From assembly GCF_014066305.1 (NCBI RefSeq), contig NW_023501095.1, positions 55,001 to 119,000 of the forward strand: 64,000 nucleotides of DNA. The letters run 5' to 3'. Below the pieces are notes generated by a model. That model did not search any database, was not told where the DNA came from, and saw nothing but the letters and a program-made list of their open reading frames with translations. Below are positions 23,492 to 34,145 of this stretch, piece after piece (the stretch's first letter is position 1; each line of letters starts with the position of its first letter). Source of the stretch: Letharia columbiana (taxonomy: Eukaryota; Ascomycota; Lecanoromycetes; Lecanorales; Parmeliaceae). A program made the position numbers and the translations under genes.

Positions 23492-24407
23492 AACGCGGTG
23501 TTACTCAGATACAACTCGCTTAGTTCGCTCAGTCCGGATGTACATGCAAGGTCGCGGCCCCGGCTCCTACGAACATCCTACGGGCTAACGCCGCGAGTCC
23601 TTTTACCAAACATAGTATCTTCTCACAAGACCAGCCATCGCGTCCCCGCATATATGGGCTCCTCCGGTAGTTCCTAACACAGAAATCAGGCCCGTGACCT
23701 CCGCGATGACTGGGTTTGCGCGGGTTTGCGCCTCGGAAAGCCCAAACCTAAGGCTCGTCTTGGCTCAAATTTGCTATACTTGTCAGCTTGCTTGACTTTA
23801 GAGCATGCCCGTACTCATCAGTATCATCGACCCGTATTCTAGTGTTCAGGACTGTAGATAGAGTAACAATAAGGACCCAGGATCAAGTGCAAAATGCTTT
23901 GTTGAACACGTGAAGAAATGCGAGAGAAAGCGGGAGATAAGATACACGCCAAGGCTATGCCTGCCCGTGCCGTGGAGAATTAAATAGAAACTAAGCTCCT
24001 TCGGGAAGCCGGGCTTGAGCCGGCATCGCAAGCTACGAATCTCAATTCTTTTCTTTAGATTTTCTTACCATCCCACCTTTCAACAATCTTACCCTCAACA
24101 CTTCCCAAGTACCATATTGTTGTTTCGACAGATACATACAAACACACACACAGACGCTCAGAGAAGCCTTCGTCGCCAGTCACAACAAAAGTACTCCCGC
24201 GCCAGCAATTTCAATATGGATTTACAGCACTCGATGCTTATTTCCAACGCACATCCTACAACATGTCCTTGAGAAGGCTGTAATCAGCTTTCCACTCCGG
24301 AAGATCCCCTCCCACATTTCGCTCTTCTCTTTCTTCATTCAGCCTACCTTTTTGGACACCTAGTAGACAAGCATTCAATCATCATCATCATCATCCTTGC
24401 CCACGAA
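23492..24407. other. Intergenic region, promoter of the phosphatase gene
   Basis: A 0.9-kb gap with no supported coding frame. The 3' part (24030-24407) is pyrimidine-rich with CA and ATC microsatellites, as expected of a fungal promoter and leader. Confidence 0.45.
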
Positions 24408-25391
24408 ATGGACGCCGAAGCCCAGAAAAAGATCGTCCAGAGTCATGGCCACCTTGTGTCTCACAAGCCTGCCCACCAAATCAGTTTGAAAGGCAAATTC
24501 AGCGCTGAAGACAGTGGTCCTCCGTCTCCCTCATCTGGACCTGTGAACAACTTCGGAGAAGTCGCGCCCGGCCTCTACCGGAGCAGCTTCCCGCATGCCG
24601 ACAATATGGAGCATGTGATGTCGTTGGGACTAAAGTCGATTCTGTAAGAAAATTCATCACTGATGGTCGAAGTGGTTCTGATCATGACCAGCACCCTGGT
24701 GAAGACACCTCACTCAGAAGATTTCCTCGAGTACGTGGAAGAGGAGGGCATTGAGCATTTCCGTATCATCGTCCCCGCGCACAAGAACCCTTCCAGTATC
24801 ATTCCGATAGACACGCTTCTCGAAACGCTCAAAATCATCCTCAATCGATCTAATCATCCGCTACTGATCCATTGCAACAAGGGCAAGGTATGTATTCAAG
24901 CTGTTCCACCGAGCCAAACCCTCAGCTAAAATCCTCAACAGCATCGAACGGGGTGCATGGTTGCTTGTTACCGGAAATTGTCTGGCTGGACCGACGCTGC
25001 TATCATCACGGAGTACGTAGCTGCCGGCACCGCAAATTGCTCGCCGCAACCCAGCATAGGCGACTGACTTTTTCACAGATATCGCACCTTCGCAGGGGAC
25101 AAATTCCGCCCTCTAGACGAAGCGTTCATCGCCTCCTTCAACGCAGAAGTGGCCCAGCAGATCCTCGATGGCGTGGATATCCCTTACGTCCCTCTCCAGA
25201 CGAGACCGGTTCAGAGAAGGCTAGGAAGCCCACCGCCTTTTCCCTGGGGCATCCAAGCCGAGTCCTTTCGTGTCGCGACGGACGACTCGGCCGACAGTCT
25301 CCCCACGCCGCCGCCTTCGGACAAATCGGAGAAAGGCTACGATGACGACGTATGGCCTCCGTCTAGGGGTCCCTCGCCGGACCGATGGTGA
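24408..25391 (+). CDS. Siw14/Oca-type protein tyrosine phosphatase-like protein
   Basis: Predicted 271-aa phosphatase. Exons: 24408-24643, 24692-24887, 24942-25012, 25079-25391. The active-site loop HCNKGKHRTG (Cys140-x5-Arg146) is split by intron 2 exactly between GK and HRTG. Other family marks are NFGEVAPGLYRSSFPHADNM, LGLKSILTLV, HFRIIVPAHKNPS and IITEYRTFAGDKFRPLDEAF. Yeast Siw14 cleaves the 5-pyrophosphate of inositol pyrophosphates, and related Oca proteins act in oxidative-stress responses; the same chemistry is likely here. After the phosphatase domain is a Pro/Ser-rich tail of about 60 residues that is probably disordered. Confidence 0.92.
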
Positions 25392-25619
25392 TGTTTCTGG
25401 CGTGGTAAAGACTGGACGGGGATGTCGAAGACTTGTACATGGGGTGCGTTTTGTCCATGTATGACAATGCAGCTTTCCTATCATTGAAAGATCCCGGGAG
25501 GCGCTCCGATTCTTAGGATACCCTGCGGTGGTCTTCTGCCGTATATATTTTTTTTTCTGAGTCTCTGTATGTGTAAAAGTTCAAGGAAAATGACAAATCC
25601 GGTTTCCAACCCCCGTCCT

Positions 25620-26135
25620 TCAACGCATTGACATACACCCACCACCTCACCGCCCCCAAGAATAAAAAAATTCAAAAAAATAAAAAAAAATCTAAACCCC
25701 TCCCCCCAATCCCCATCAAAACCTTCCACCTCCCTCCCACCACCACCACTTCCACTTCAAACGCCACCCTCCAACAACAATCCACCAAACCTACCACCCG
25801 CATCACCCACCGCGCATTCTACTCTAATCTACTCTACTTCCCTCTACAAAATGATTACCAACCCCAGTCCCACCCACCCACCCAAGTGAAACGCCAAAAG
25901 GGTCAAAAGGGCCAAACTGGATCGAAGGTGATGCCGCCTCCCCACACTCCACACAAGCCAAGTCAAGTTAAACCACCAAGCCAAGTCCAAACCAAACAAA
26001 AGCCAAACCAAACCAAGTTGAACCAAGCCAAGCCAAACCAAACCAAACCAAACCAAGCCAAGCCAAGCCAAGCCAAGCCAAGCCAAACCAAGCCAAGTCA
26101 ACCCAACCCAACCCAAGCCAAACCAAGCCACTCTC
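25620..26135. repeat. A/C-rich low complexity and CCAAG/CCAAA satellite
   Basis: Poly-A patches (25664-25690) and C-rich sequence grade into a 5-bp array of CCAAG, CCAAA and CCAAC units, densest at about 25960-26130. The plus strand has almost no G over long stretches. It translates into Trp/Leu/Gly or Lys/Pro/Gln repeats in all frames, so the ORFs here are not genes. Confidence 0.85.
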
Positions 26136-26269
26136 TACCTTATTACTTTATATACCTTACCTGACTGTACAGATTTCAGGTAAGGGACGTACCTAGATGA
26201 CAACTCGACGCATGGCTTATCCTGTGGTAAGGTATGGCCCACCGCTCAACTGAGCGAGCGAGCGGGTGG

Positions 26270-26640
26270 GTTTTATGTGGAGGGGGTGGGTGAGGTGGAG
26301 GAGGTGGGTGAGAATAGGTATGGTAGGATAGGGTAGGGTAGGGTAGGTGAGAATAGGTAGGGCAGGGTGGGTGAGAATAGGTATGGTAGGGTGGGTAAGA
26401 ATAGATTGGGTAGGGTAGGGTAGGGTAGGGTAGGTGAGAATAGGTATGATAGGGTAGGGTAGGTAAGAATAGGTAGGGTAGGATAGGGTGGGTGAGAATA
26501 GGTAGGGTAGGGTAGGGTAGGTGAGGGTAGGTGAGAATAGGTAGGGTAGGGTGGGTAAGAATAGGTAGGGTAGGTAGGGTAGGTAAGAATAGGTATGGTA
26601 GGGTAGGGTAGGGTAGGGTAGGGTGGTTTGTTGGATCTGT
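26270..26640. repeat. G-rich TAGGG minisatellite with GTGAGAATAGG units
   Basis: About 370 bp built from TAGGG pentamers interrupted at irregular spacing by GTGAGAATAGG or GTAAGAATAGG. The plus strand is almost free of C. It resembles, but is not, the fungal telomere repeat TTAGGG. It could form G-quadruplexes. The minus-strand ORFs encoding long Pro/Tyr/Thr/Leu repeats are by-products of the array. Confidence 0.85.
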
Positions 26641-26890
26641 GATGCGAGAGGTAGGCAAGGTACTTGGGACTCACTCAGGAGCGAAGATGGTATGAGGATG
26701 TAATGTAACGGAGCGGACGGCGAAGTTGATTTTCGCCGCGCAGTACACGAGGAACCAAGGAACCAAAACCAGATACTTGTGCGTCTACCGTGCATCCAAA
26801 AGGCTGACGGTACGACTCATATTACACATACATACAATCATTTGGCGGAAGAAGAAAACAAGATGCATACATAAACCCATCAAATCTACT

Positions 26891-27877
26891 TTAATCCGTC
26901 GCGCCTTCCTCCACCACCTCAGTCCCCACGCCCTTCTTCGACGCCTCACCTTTCCTCTCCCCGGGACCTCCATATTTCTCCCACCTCACCCTCAAATCTT
27001 CCTTGGCGCCCCCATTCTTCTCCACCACCAGGCCCCTCAACCACTCGTTCTCTGTCTCCAAGCGTCCAATGCGCTGCTCCAACTGGAGCGTCTTATTCTC
27101 CAAATCCTTGGCCGTCTGCTCAAGCGCCTGTTCGCGCTGCTTCTTCTTGACGCGGAAGCGCGCCGAGGCGGCGGTGTTGCGGCGACGTTTGTCTTCTTCG
27201 GCGGCGAGGCGGGCGGCGGGGGTTTCGGGCTCGGAGGGGTTGTTGTGGGCGGATGGACTTTCCGTTGGAGTGGGGGAGAGATGGTGTTTTTGGCCCGGGT
27301 AGGCGGCGGGGTTGAAGGCTTGTTCGAAGGAAATGGGAGATGTGGAGGTGGGGTATACGGCGGGCTGTAGTCCGTTGCTTGGATATTGGGATTGGATAGG
27401 AGCGGTGATGGCGGATTGAGGAGAGGTAGGGATGAAGGGCTCTATGCCGGCGAAGGGGAAGTCGCCTAGCGGGTTTGTATCAGCGTTGAGTTATGGATGT
27501 GGTTGAGGTACGTTTGTGAGGTACGCCTGCAGTCTTCTGTTGATGCGCGAAGACATGTGGACGTATTGGGTGAGTCTTCCGATCAACATACCCGTGACGA
27601 AATCCATGCCCTTGGCACCGATTTTATTGTTCGCAGCGGCGTTCTCCCTCCTCGCCTTCTCTTCTAGACTTGGATCATACTCAGGCATGGGTTGCTCGAG
27701 AAAGTCACCGGCGTCAAAATCGAGGAATTCGGTATTGGTGAACTGAGCAAGCTCATCGTCGAAATCATCCTGTTGTTGGGTCGCGACGTCATGGGCGGAT
27801 GGAAGTGCGTTGAGATTGGCGAGATAGTGAGAGACGTTTGGTGCCTTGCGACCCTTGTAGGCGTCCATGGCTGCCAT
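26891..27877 (-). CDS. metR: bZIP transcription factor, cys-3/MetR type (sulfur regulation)
   Basis: Predicted 286-aa nuclear activator. Exons (minus): 27592-27877 and 26891-27465, joined by a 126-nt intron. The basic region KRRRNTAASARFRVKKKQRE begins at about residue 188, followed by a leucine-zipper heptad series (LENKTLQLEQRIGRLETENE, then WLRGLVVEK). This basic region is highly typical of Neurospora cys-3 and Aspergillus metR, which switch on sulfate uptake and assimilation when sulfur is short. The N-terminal half has an acidic stretch (DDFDDELAQFTNTEFLDFDA) suitable as an activation region. The start ATG at 27877 is followed by another at 27868; either could serve. Assignment to the sulfur regulator rests on the bZIP motif alone. 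Confidence 0.88.
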
Positions 27878-30783
27878 GGTGAGTTAACAATGGGACGCAA
27901 TGGTCGAAAGACCGTGGATGTACGCAAGAACAGCGGAGGCAGCGGAGGATGGGTGAAGATGGTCTTTGAGGTGCGGATGTGAGTGTGTGGGCGGAAAGTG
28001 GGGGTGATTAGAAATATAGAAGTAGATAGCGGGAGTTGGAATTGGCGCTAGGATGTTTTGCGGGTAAGCGCTGCTTTCATCATGAACTTTTGCCGAACTG
28101 TGGGGGCCACATGTCGATTTCATTTCTAAAGTTCATGTAATTTACCGACACAAAAGTAGCCAGTAAGCAACATGCATGGTAGTATAATATTTAGAAAGGG
28201 TACATTGATACCTTTGTCTTTCGAAGTGCATTATGGAAAAGAATCTGTCTGTTAAGTATTGAAGTTACTAAGTATAGGGGAGAGAGGAATATCTTCTAAA
28301 TTGTAACGATTCCGAAAGCAATCAAGAGGGTACCTTAGGTACCTTACTGTTGAGTGTTGAATTCACCTCGGAAGCTCCAGTCCTTCTAGATTTTACCTTT
28401 GATTAATAATAAAACTGTGCTTCTGCGGCCCCATGGTCGACGCGCAATTAGCCGAGTCAAGATGATGCATGGAGAAGAAGGTGAGCTTCCACTTGTGCTT
28501 CTCTACGCGCCATTCCCCAGCCTCCCTACTTTCTTCCCAACAAAAAGTAATGGTGTGATGATATCCAAGATCAATCTCCATCGAAGAATGATGCGTTTTG
28601 TGTAGGAAGATGCTTCTCAGTATGTGACTCTTCGACGGCATCCTTCTTCATCCACATCCTTCCCTTGTGTGCTGCATTCAATGCACCATGTTCCATGACA
28701 GTGTGGCAACCTTTTAAAAACGAAGCTTCTTGAGGTATGATGCTTTGGAAACATAGTTCCCTCTGCCGTTGTGATAGTCTTAGGGTTCTAATTGCTTGAT
28801 CTGGCTCACTTAAAATATCTCATCCTTTACGAAAGTGTGACCATATCAAGGGTGAAGCCTGCAAGGCTATGAAGAACTACGCTTCACCGTGGAAGCGACG
28901 CTGAGGAGTTTCACAGCATTCACGGCTCCTAGCGTCGGCTGTCGAGAATACTTTGACCCCAAGCAAACCCATCTCCCGTCTCCACACATGGATACCACTT
29001 TGATCAAGCGCATGGCATATAACCTTTGCGTCCTTTCTATGGTTGCTTCTTTGCTATGAGAGAGTGTTCATGGAGTGGCTCGACCCCTTCAGATTGTGCA
29101 ACAGCACGTGAATCCTCAGTCAATGATACATGCGTTCAGGATATGTGCGCCGCACTTAAGCAAGCAGTAATGGCATCCAACCTCTAAATCTTCTATCTGA
29201 TGGCTTGACACTACGCGAAACTTGCTTGACGTGACTTACACGATGGTTTCGAAATGTGTAAGATCACATCATGTCTCAGTATCAGAGAGACATTTCTCCG
29301 GTTTGATACTTGCAACTAAAATCGCTGGCTCAGATTGGATTTGTGGCCACAAATCAAGTCATTCCCATATGTTTTGATCTTTTTGCCATTCCACCACTGT
29401 CTCCAACTGTAATAGAATGACTATCTTCGTAAGAACACGTATATCAAGACGTATTTGACCGCTGCGCCGCTTGCCGGAGCCGGATCAACAATGGGCACTG
29501 CGGTACGTATATATGCCAGCTTTCTTTGAATGTACTTACCCTCTGATACACTTCATATCTTTTTCATTGTCTGCTCACTTCTCAGCAGGGTAATACGCAG
29601 AAGTAAATCCATCGATCATTATTGAAGGAATCAGAAGGCTAATGAACAAAGGATAGTGTTTCAACGCCAATTATATTGCCCGGGCTCGAGTGCCAACGTC
29701 TGCTCGGCATCAGTGACAGAAGTCGTCATCACAAGTTTCAACAAGGAGCTGTTAACGAGCCAGCTGGTTGCCTATACAGAATCAGAAAACTCTGATCGGC
29801 ATGGTGACTTCCAATCAACCGTCGAAAATATTGCACGACCACGCCCACCGCAGCTGAATATACCGAAGTCAGTGCTACCACTTAGTGCCTACAATTGTTA
29901 TGAATGTTGGAAGAGACGACTATCCATCTGCAAACAAATCAGCGAAAAACCAACACAGATCGCAGCCCCAAACTGCCTAGAACGCTATCAAGGTCCTGCA
30001 AGAGGATTTAATAACAGCTCGGGCACGCGTCTCCTAGCGTGTGGTTGCGATGCTAAATGCTTTTGCTCATCTGCATTTACTTGACGAAGCTCAAGCTCGA
30101 ACATGCTTCCAAGCCACGGTCGAATGAAGAGGCATCCCGAAGCAGCCAAGAACATCCGTCCGCTCTTCCCTCCCGAGTACCAACCTCGCACATCCTGCGT
30201 CGGCAAAACAGCGCAGCCATGTCCAGTCCAGCTCAGCGCTCGCAGTCGACGCACGGGACCACCTGCGAACACACCGGTACAGATCGCAAGCCCAACCTCA
30301 CCTGACGAAGCTCGAGCAAAGCTCGAACATCCATCTCCTCTCTCCCGACGGGGCACCGAATCCGCACACGCAACGTCAGAGGAAGCGGCCCGACTACATC
30401 CAGCATCAGCCATCCGTGCCGAACAGACATCGGACCCTTCCCGAATCCGAACCGGAATCCCGACAGCCACAGCCTCCCAAGCCGTCCTCAGGGAAAAAGA
30501 AAGAAGAAAAAAAAAGAGAGAATGCGCAACGGATACGCCACGGCGCTTCAAACCCACCCAGCACGAGCAACAAAAGTCCAGCACACCCATGAGCCAAAAG
30601 GAAAAAAACAATCCCGCTCCACCCCATCGACCCCACTCCCACCGCCAGCCACGGCCACAGACTTCTACAACCGGTATCCGTAAGCACATGTCACACAGTA
30701 GATCAATCGATCATCGCTTCCCGGTTCCGTCGATCGAGGGACGGCGTGCCTGTTGGACGGAAGATTGGTCGGACGTCCACACC
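27878..30783. other. Gene-poor region
   Basis: Nearly 3 kb without a recognisable gene. From 28150 to 29650 no frame exceeds about 80 codons. The plus ORF that begins near 30103 (334 codons) has a Ser/Pro/Arg-rich composition with no domain and runs into the GA tract; the opposite strand is open too, so I do not call it. A short direct repeat (GACGAAGCTCRAGC and nearby ACAGATCGCA) occurs around 29957-30107 and again around 30277-30330. Confidence 0.45.
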
Positions 30784-30798
30784 GAAGCCCCCGCCTGG

Positions 30799-30806
30799 AG
30801 AAAGAA

Positions 30807-30839
<33 letters not shown>

Positions 30840-30965
30840 AAAGAAAAGAGAAGAGAGAGAAAGAGAAAAAGAGAGAGAAGAAAGAAAGAGAGAGAAGAAA
30901 GAAAGAAAGAGAGAAAGAGAGAAAGAGAAAGAAAGAAAGAAAGAAAGAAAGAGAGAAGGAAGTAG
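30799..30965. repeat. GA-rich (GAAA/GAGA) microsatellite tract
   Basis: About 165 bp of purine-only plus strand made of GAAA and GAGA units. All three frames stay open on both strands through it, giving spurious Lys/Arg/Glu and Ser/Phe/Leu repeats. Confidence 0.9.
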
Positions 30966-31355
30966 TCCGAGGAAAGGCAGGAAGCAAAACCAAAAAGGCA
31001 GGGGTAATAAACAAATAACCCAAGAGCGATTCTGCGCCAGCAGAGAAAAGATAGAGATAGATGTAGATAGGATATCCACAGATTGTGTACAGTGGCACAT
31101 GGCGTAGGCCCGGGGAACCAGAGAGAGGGGGTGGGGGACGATGCGATACAGGAAGTTTTGGGAGCTTTCTGGAAAAGAGATCGGATACATAGTTGTTCCA
31201 AGGTGTCAGATTCGACATGGACACCGACCATGTGATGTGATGTGCTACGCTATGCCATGCTATGTGAGCCCATTTCCAAAGCCTCAATTTTGGGCGGTTC
31301 TCTCCAGCGCCACGCTCAAACGCAGCATTCAAATCAAAGGATGGTTATAGATCTC

Positions 31356-34145
31356 TCAGCCAGGCCACTGCGCCTTATGTGATGACTCATCTCGCTGGCA
31401 GGAACATTCACCTTCCCTCCCATTGGCGTGACATGAGCATCGACTTTGGGCCCCCTCGCCCTCGACATGCTCACACATCGGCAGGTCTGAGGCCGTAGTC
31501 TCCGAGCTCGTCTTCTTCCTCCTGACCACGGCGCTGAAGATCCTGTTCGCTTTGTTGGGCGTCGTAGGTCTCATCTCGCCTCCGAGTATCGAGTTCTGCC
31601 GCATTTGTATAGGGTCTACCTGCTTCTTGGCTGCTGGGCTGATGGAAAAATAGATTGGCATCAGAGCACCAAAAGCAAAGACGGCGACCACCACGCAAAA
31701 CGCGTAGCGGACGCTATGATTGCTGACTACCGGCCACATGATGGCAGGGATAATGGCCCCGCCGGATGTCGCAGCTGTGAGGAATACCGAGCCGGTCTTG
31801 CTGTGCTTGCCCAGTCCACGCAAGGAGATGGCGAAGACGAGGGAGAAGATTCCGGATTCGAAGAAGAGGACTAGGACGATCATGGCGACGCCTTTGTAGC
31901 CGCTAAAGCTCATGGCGAGCGCAGAAGTGATTATGGCACCAATGAAAAGCAAGAAGAGGATACGGCGAGGTTTAATGAGCAGACCTGCGACGGCTGTTAT
32001 GAAGCGGCCGACTGCAAAGACGGAGTGTCCAACTGCTTGGTAGTTGAAGGGGCCGATGTCAGAGTTGGGCTTGACGTATGCGACATACTGTTCAAAATAT
32101 GTTGCCACGGATTCTTGGCCTCCGACGTAGCAGAATTGGGTAAAGATGCCGACTATGAGAGTCACATGGATGACTGGGAGACCGGCAAACCTTCGTCTGA
32201 AGACGCTTTCACGCCTCTCGGCCATCTCTTCCAAGTCGTCATCTGACGCTTCTGGTATCGGCAAGTAGAAGAATATGAGAGCCAGGCAGACGTCGAACAG
32301 AGCAATGCCAAGATACGTCCATTGTACGTCGATGAGTGAAGGCGCGTCGAGCACGTTTCTGAAAAGTACTTTCTTTGCGAGAATTGGAGACACCACACTC
32401 CCAATAGCTTGCACGCCTTGTGAAATATTCAGACGAACCTCGGCGTACTCTGGGGGGCCGCAGAGAGAAATGAATGGATTACCGGCCGTCTCGAGTGTGG
32501 CAATGCCAAGGCCGATGATGAAGTTTGAGACGAGGAAGGCAGGGAATGATGCCAGAACTGCAGAAGGCCAGAAGACCAGGGTACCGACACCGTATATGCA
32601 CAGACCAGTGATGAATGTTGCTTTGAACCCCCATTTCTTGAAAATGTACCTTCCAAAGGTAAGAGGCGCGAAGAAATAGGCTGCGTAGTACGCGGAGTGT
32701 AGTGCGACAGCTTGGCCCGCGCTTGTGCCAACAATGGTCTGGAATTGTTGATTGAGCACCTGCAAAAGACCATATGCAAATCCCCAGAGGAAGAAGAGGA
32801 CGGTGACCAGAGCTAGGGGAAAGTAGGATTGCTTGTTGGTCAGTTTCACCATGCTCTTAGCTTGACTGTCGTTGACGAAGTCGAAGATGGTCAGACTCGG
32901 TGTTCGGGGCCTAGCCGTACCAACAGTTGCCGCTGCGGCTTGTGTCTGCTGCAACATCGCAGGGGTGGTGTCCGGAGTCGTTAGGAAGTCCAGCATACCC
33001 ATACTGTCTCCTCCGCTTGACGCAAGATGGGTGCCACTCGTTGGACTGTGGGGAGGAGCAGCGATCGAGGTGCTTTGAGTCTTGGGAGCCAGATTTGCCC
33101 ATTGAGCGTCGCCAGGTCCGTAGAATGGGTTGCCAGTCAATTCTCCGGCGTGCTTGATGCGGCCAAGCAAGTTTGGGAAGACCTTAGTCACCAAAGGTTT
33201 GACGCCAGGGACGCACGCTACAATGATCCCCACGTGGACTTCCACGGCAGACCACATGAAGGACAGGGATGCTATCCACGAATAATCGTATTCTGCGTTG
33301 GAAGCAGCAGATCCGGAAGTATTTTGCAGGCGCGCCAAAGCCGCAGATTCCAGGTACGCTATCCTCACCACGTCAACCACTGCAACGAATGCACCAAAGC
33401 TGAATGTAATTATCAAGATGATCTTTTCGTTTCGGGGCAGCCTCATGCTTGTCAGGATAGGCATCGGTAGGAAGAGTATTGCCAGATCCGTGATGATGTT
33501 GACCGGTGCGGAGGAGAGGTATAGCGTGACAATATCGATGCATTTGGCCATTGGCTTTATCGGGTCATCGAAAGCGGCTCCCAGAGGACGGCATTGGAGT
33601 ATGTTGAGAAAGGTCAAGGCAAGGCCGGCCACATTTACCACGGCGAGTGTTGCGATGGTAGACCACCTGAATACTGAGTGATTCTTCGATAGGGTCAAGT
33701 AGAAGAGACAGATGGAGGTCTTGGTGGCCATTAATGCCGGGTTCTAATCTCATTAGCGATTATCCTCCAATTGCTCTAGATATGCACTTACATAGAGAAC
33801 GGAGAAGGCATATTCGGCTTTCTTCAAAGACTCTCGGTCGTGTGGCGCAACATTGGCTTCGTGACGGCCGAGTCCAACGCTTGTCCCATAGCAGATGGAG
33901 AAGGAGAAACCGAAAGCGACGAGCTGCCATCCATTAGTACTCGGTACCGTCCGCGAGGGAAGACTGTGACAGCTCACCCATGCGATACCGATCGCATAGT
34001 CGTCATTGCTCACTCGCTTCACCACACCCATGCGCGAGATGAGTCGCAGTATGATGAAGCCAGTGGACAGGCAGAGAAATGCTATCACGACTGCAAGCAC
34101 CGTTGGCCCACGATTTTGCATCGCCAAAGTCGTTGGGTCCGCCAT
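31356..34145 (-). CDS. Fusion of a rhodopsin-domain (PTH11-like) protein with an FucP-type MFS sugar transporter
   Basis: Predicted 895-aa polytopic membrane protein. Exons (minus): 33978-34145, 33792-33923, 31356-33743. Residues 1 to about 290 are a complete rhodopsin domain: VIAFLCLSTGFIILRLISR, SNDDYAIGIAW, STIATLAVVNVAGLALTFLN, IITDLAILFLPMPI and SWIASLSFMWSAVEVHVG. A polar linker of about 110 residues ends in TIFDFVNDSQAKSMVKL. From about residue 407 an MFS domain of the L-fucose/glucose-galactose permease family follows: FFLWGFAYGLLQVLNQQF, ALHSAYYAAYFFAPLTFGRY and LGIATLETAGNPFISLCGPP. Both domains and the linker lie in one uninterrupted 2.4-kb exon, so this is not an annotation join. 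The last 40 residues are Cys-rich (CSCHANGREGECSC). A sensor joined to a sugar carrier suggests nutrient sensing or transceptor function, which is inference. Confidence 0.88.

Noticed and set aside
23990..24040. tRNA-like stretch (GGCTTGAGCC and inverted context)
   Set aside because: No cloverleaf with acceptor stem and anticodon arm could be drawn on either strand.
25844..26131. Minus-strand ORF of Trp/Leu/Gly repeats
   Set aside because: Product of the CCAAG satellite; no start context, no domain.
26270..26640. Chromosome end (true telomere)
   Set aside because: The unit is TAGGG, not a regular TTAGGG, and ordinary genes continue on both sides.
26217..26795. Minus-strand ORFs of 130-190 codons rich in Pro, Tyr, Leu and Thr
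   Set aside because: They are translations of the TAGGG array; all three frames are open for the same reason.
30103..31332. Long ORFs on both strands through the GA tract (up to 334 codons)
   Set aside because: The microsatellite lacks stop codons in all frames; flanking parts have no domain and both strands are open together.
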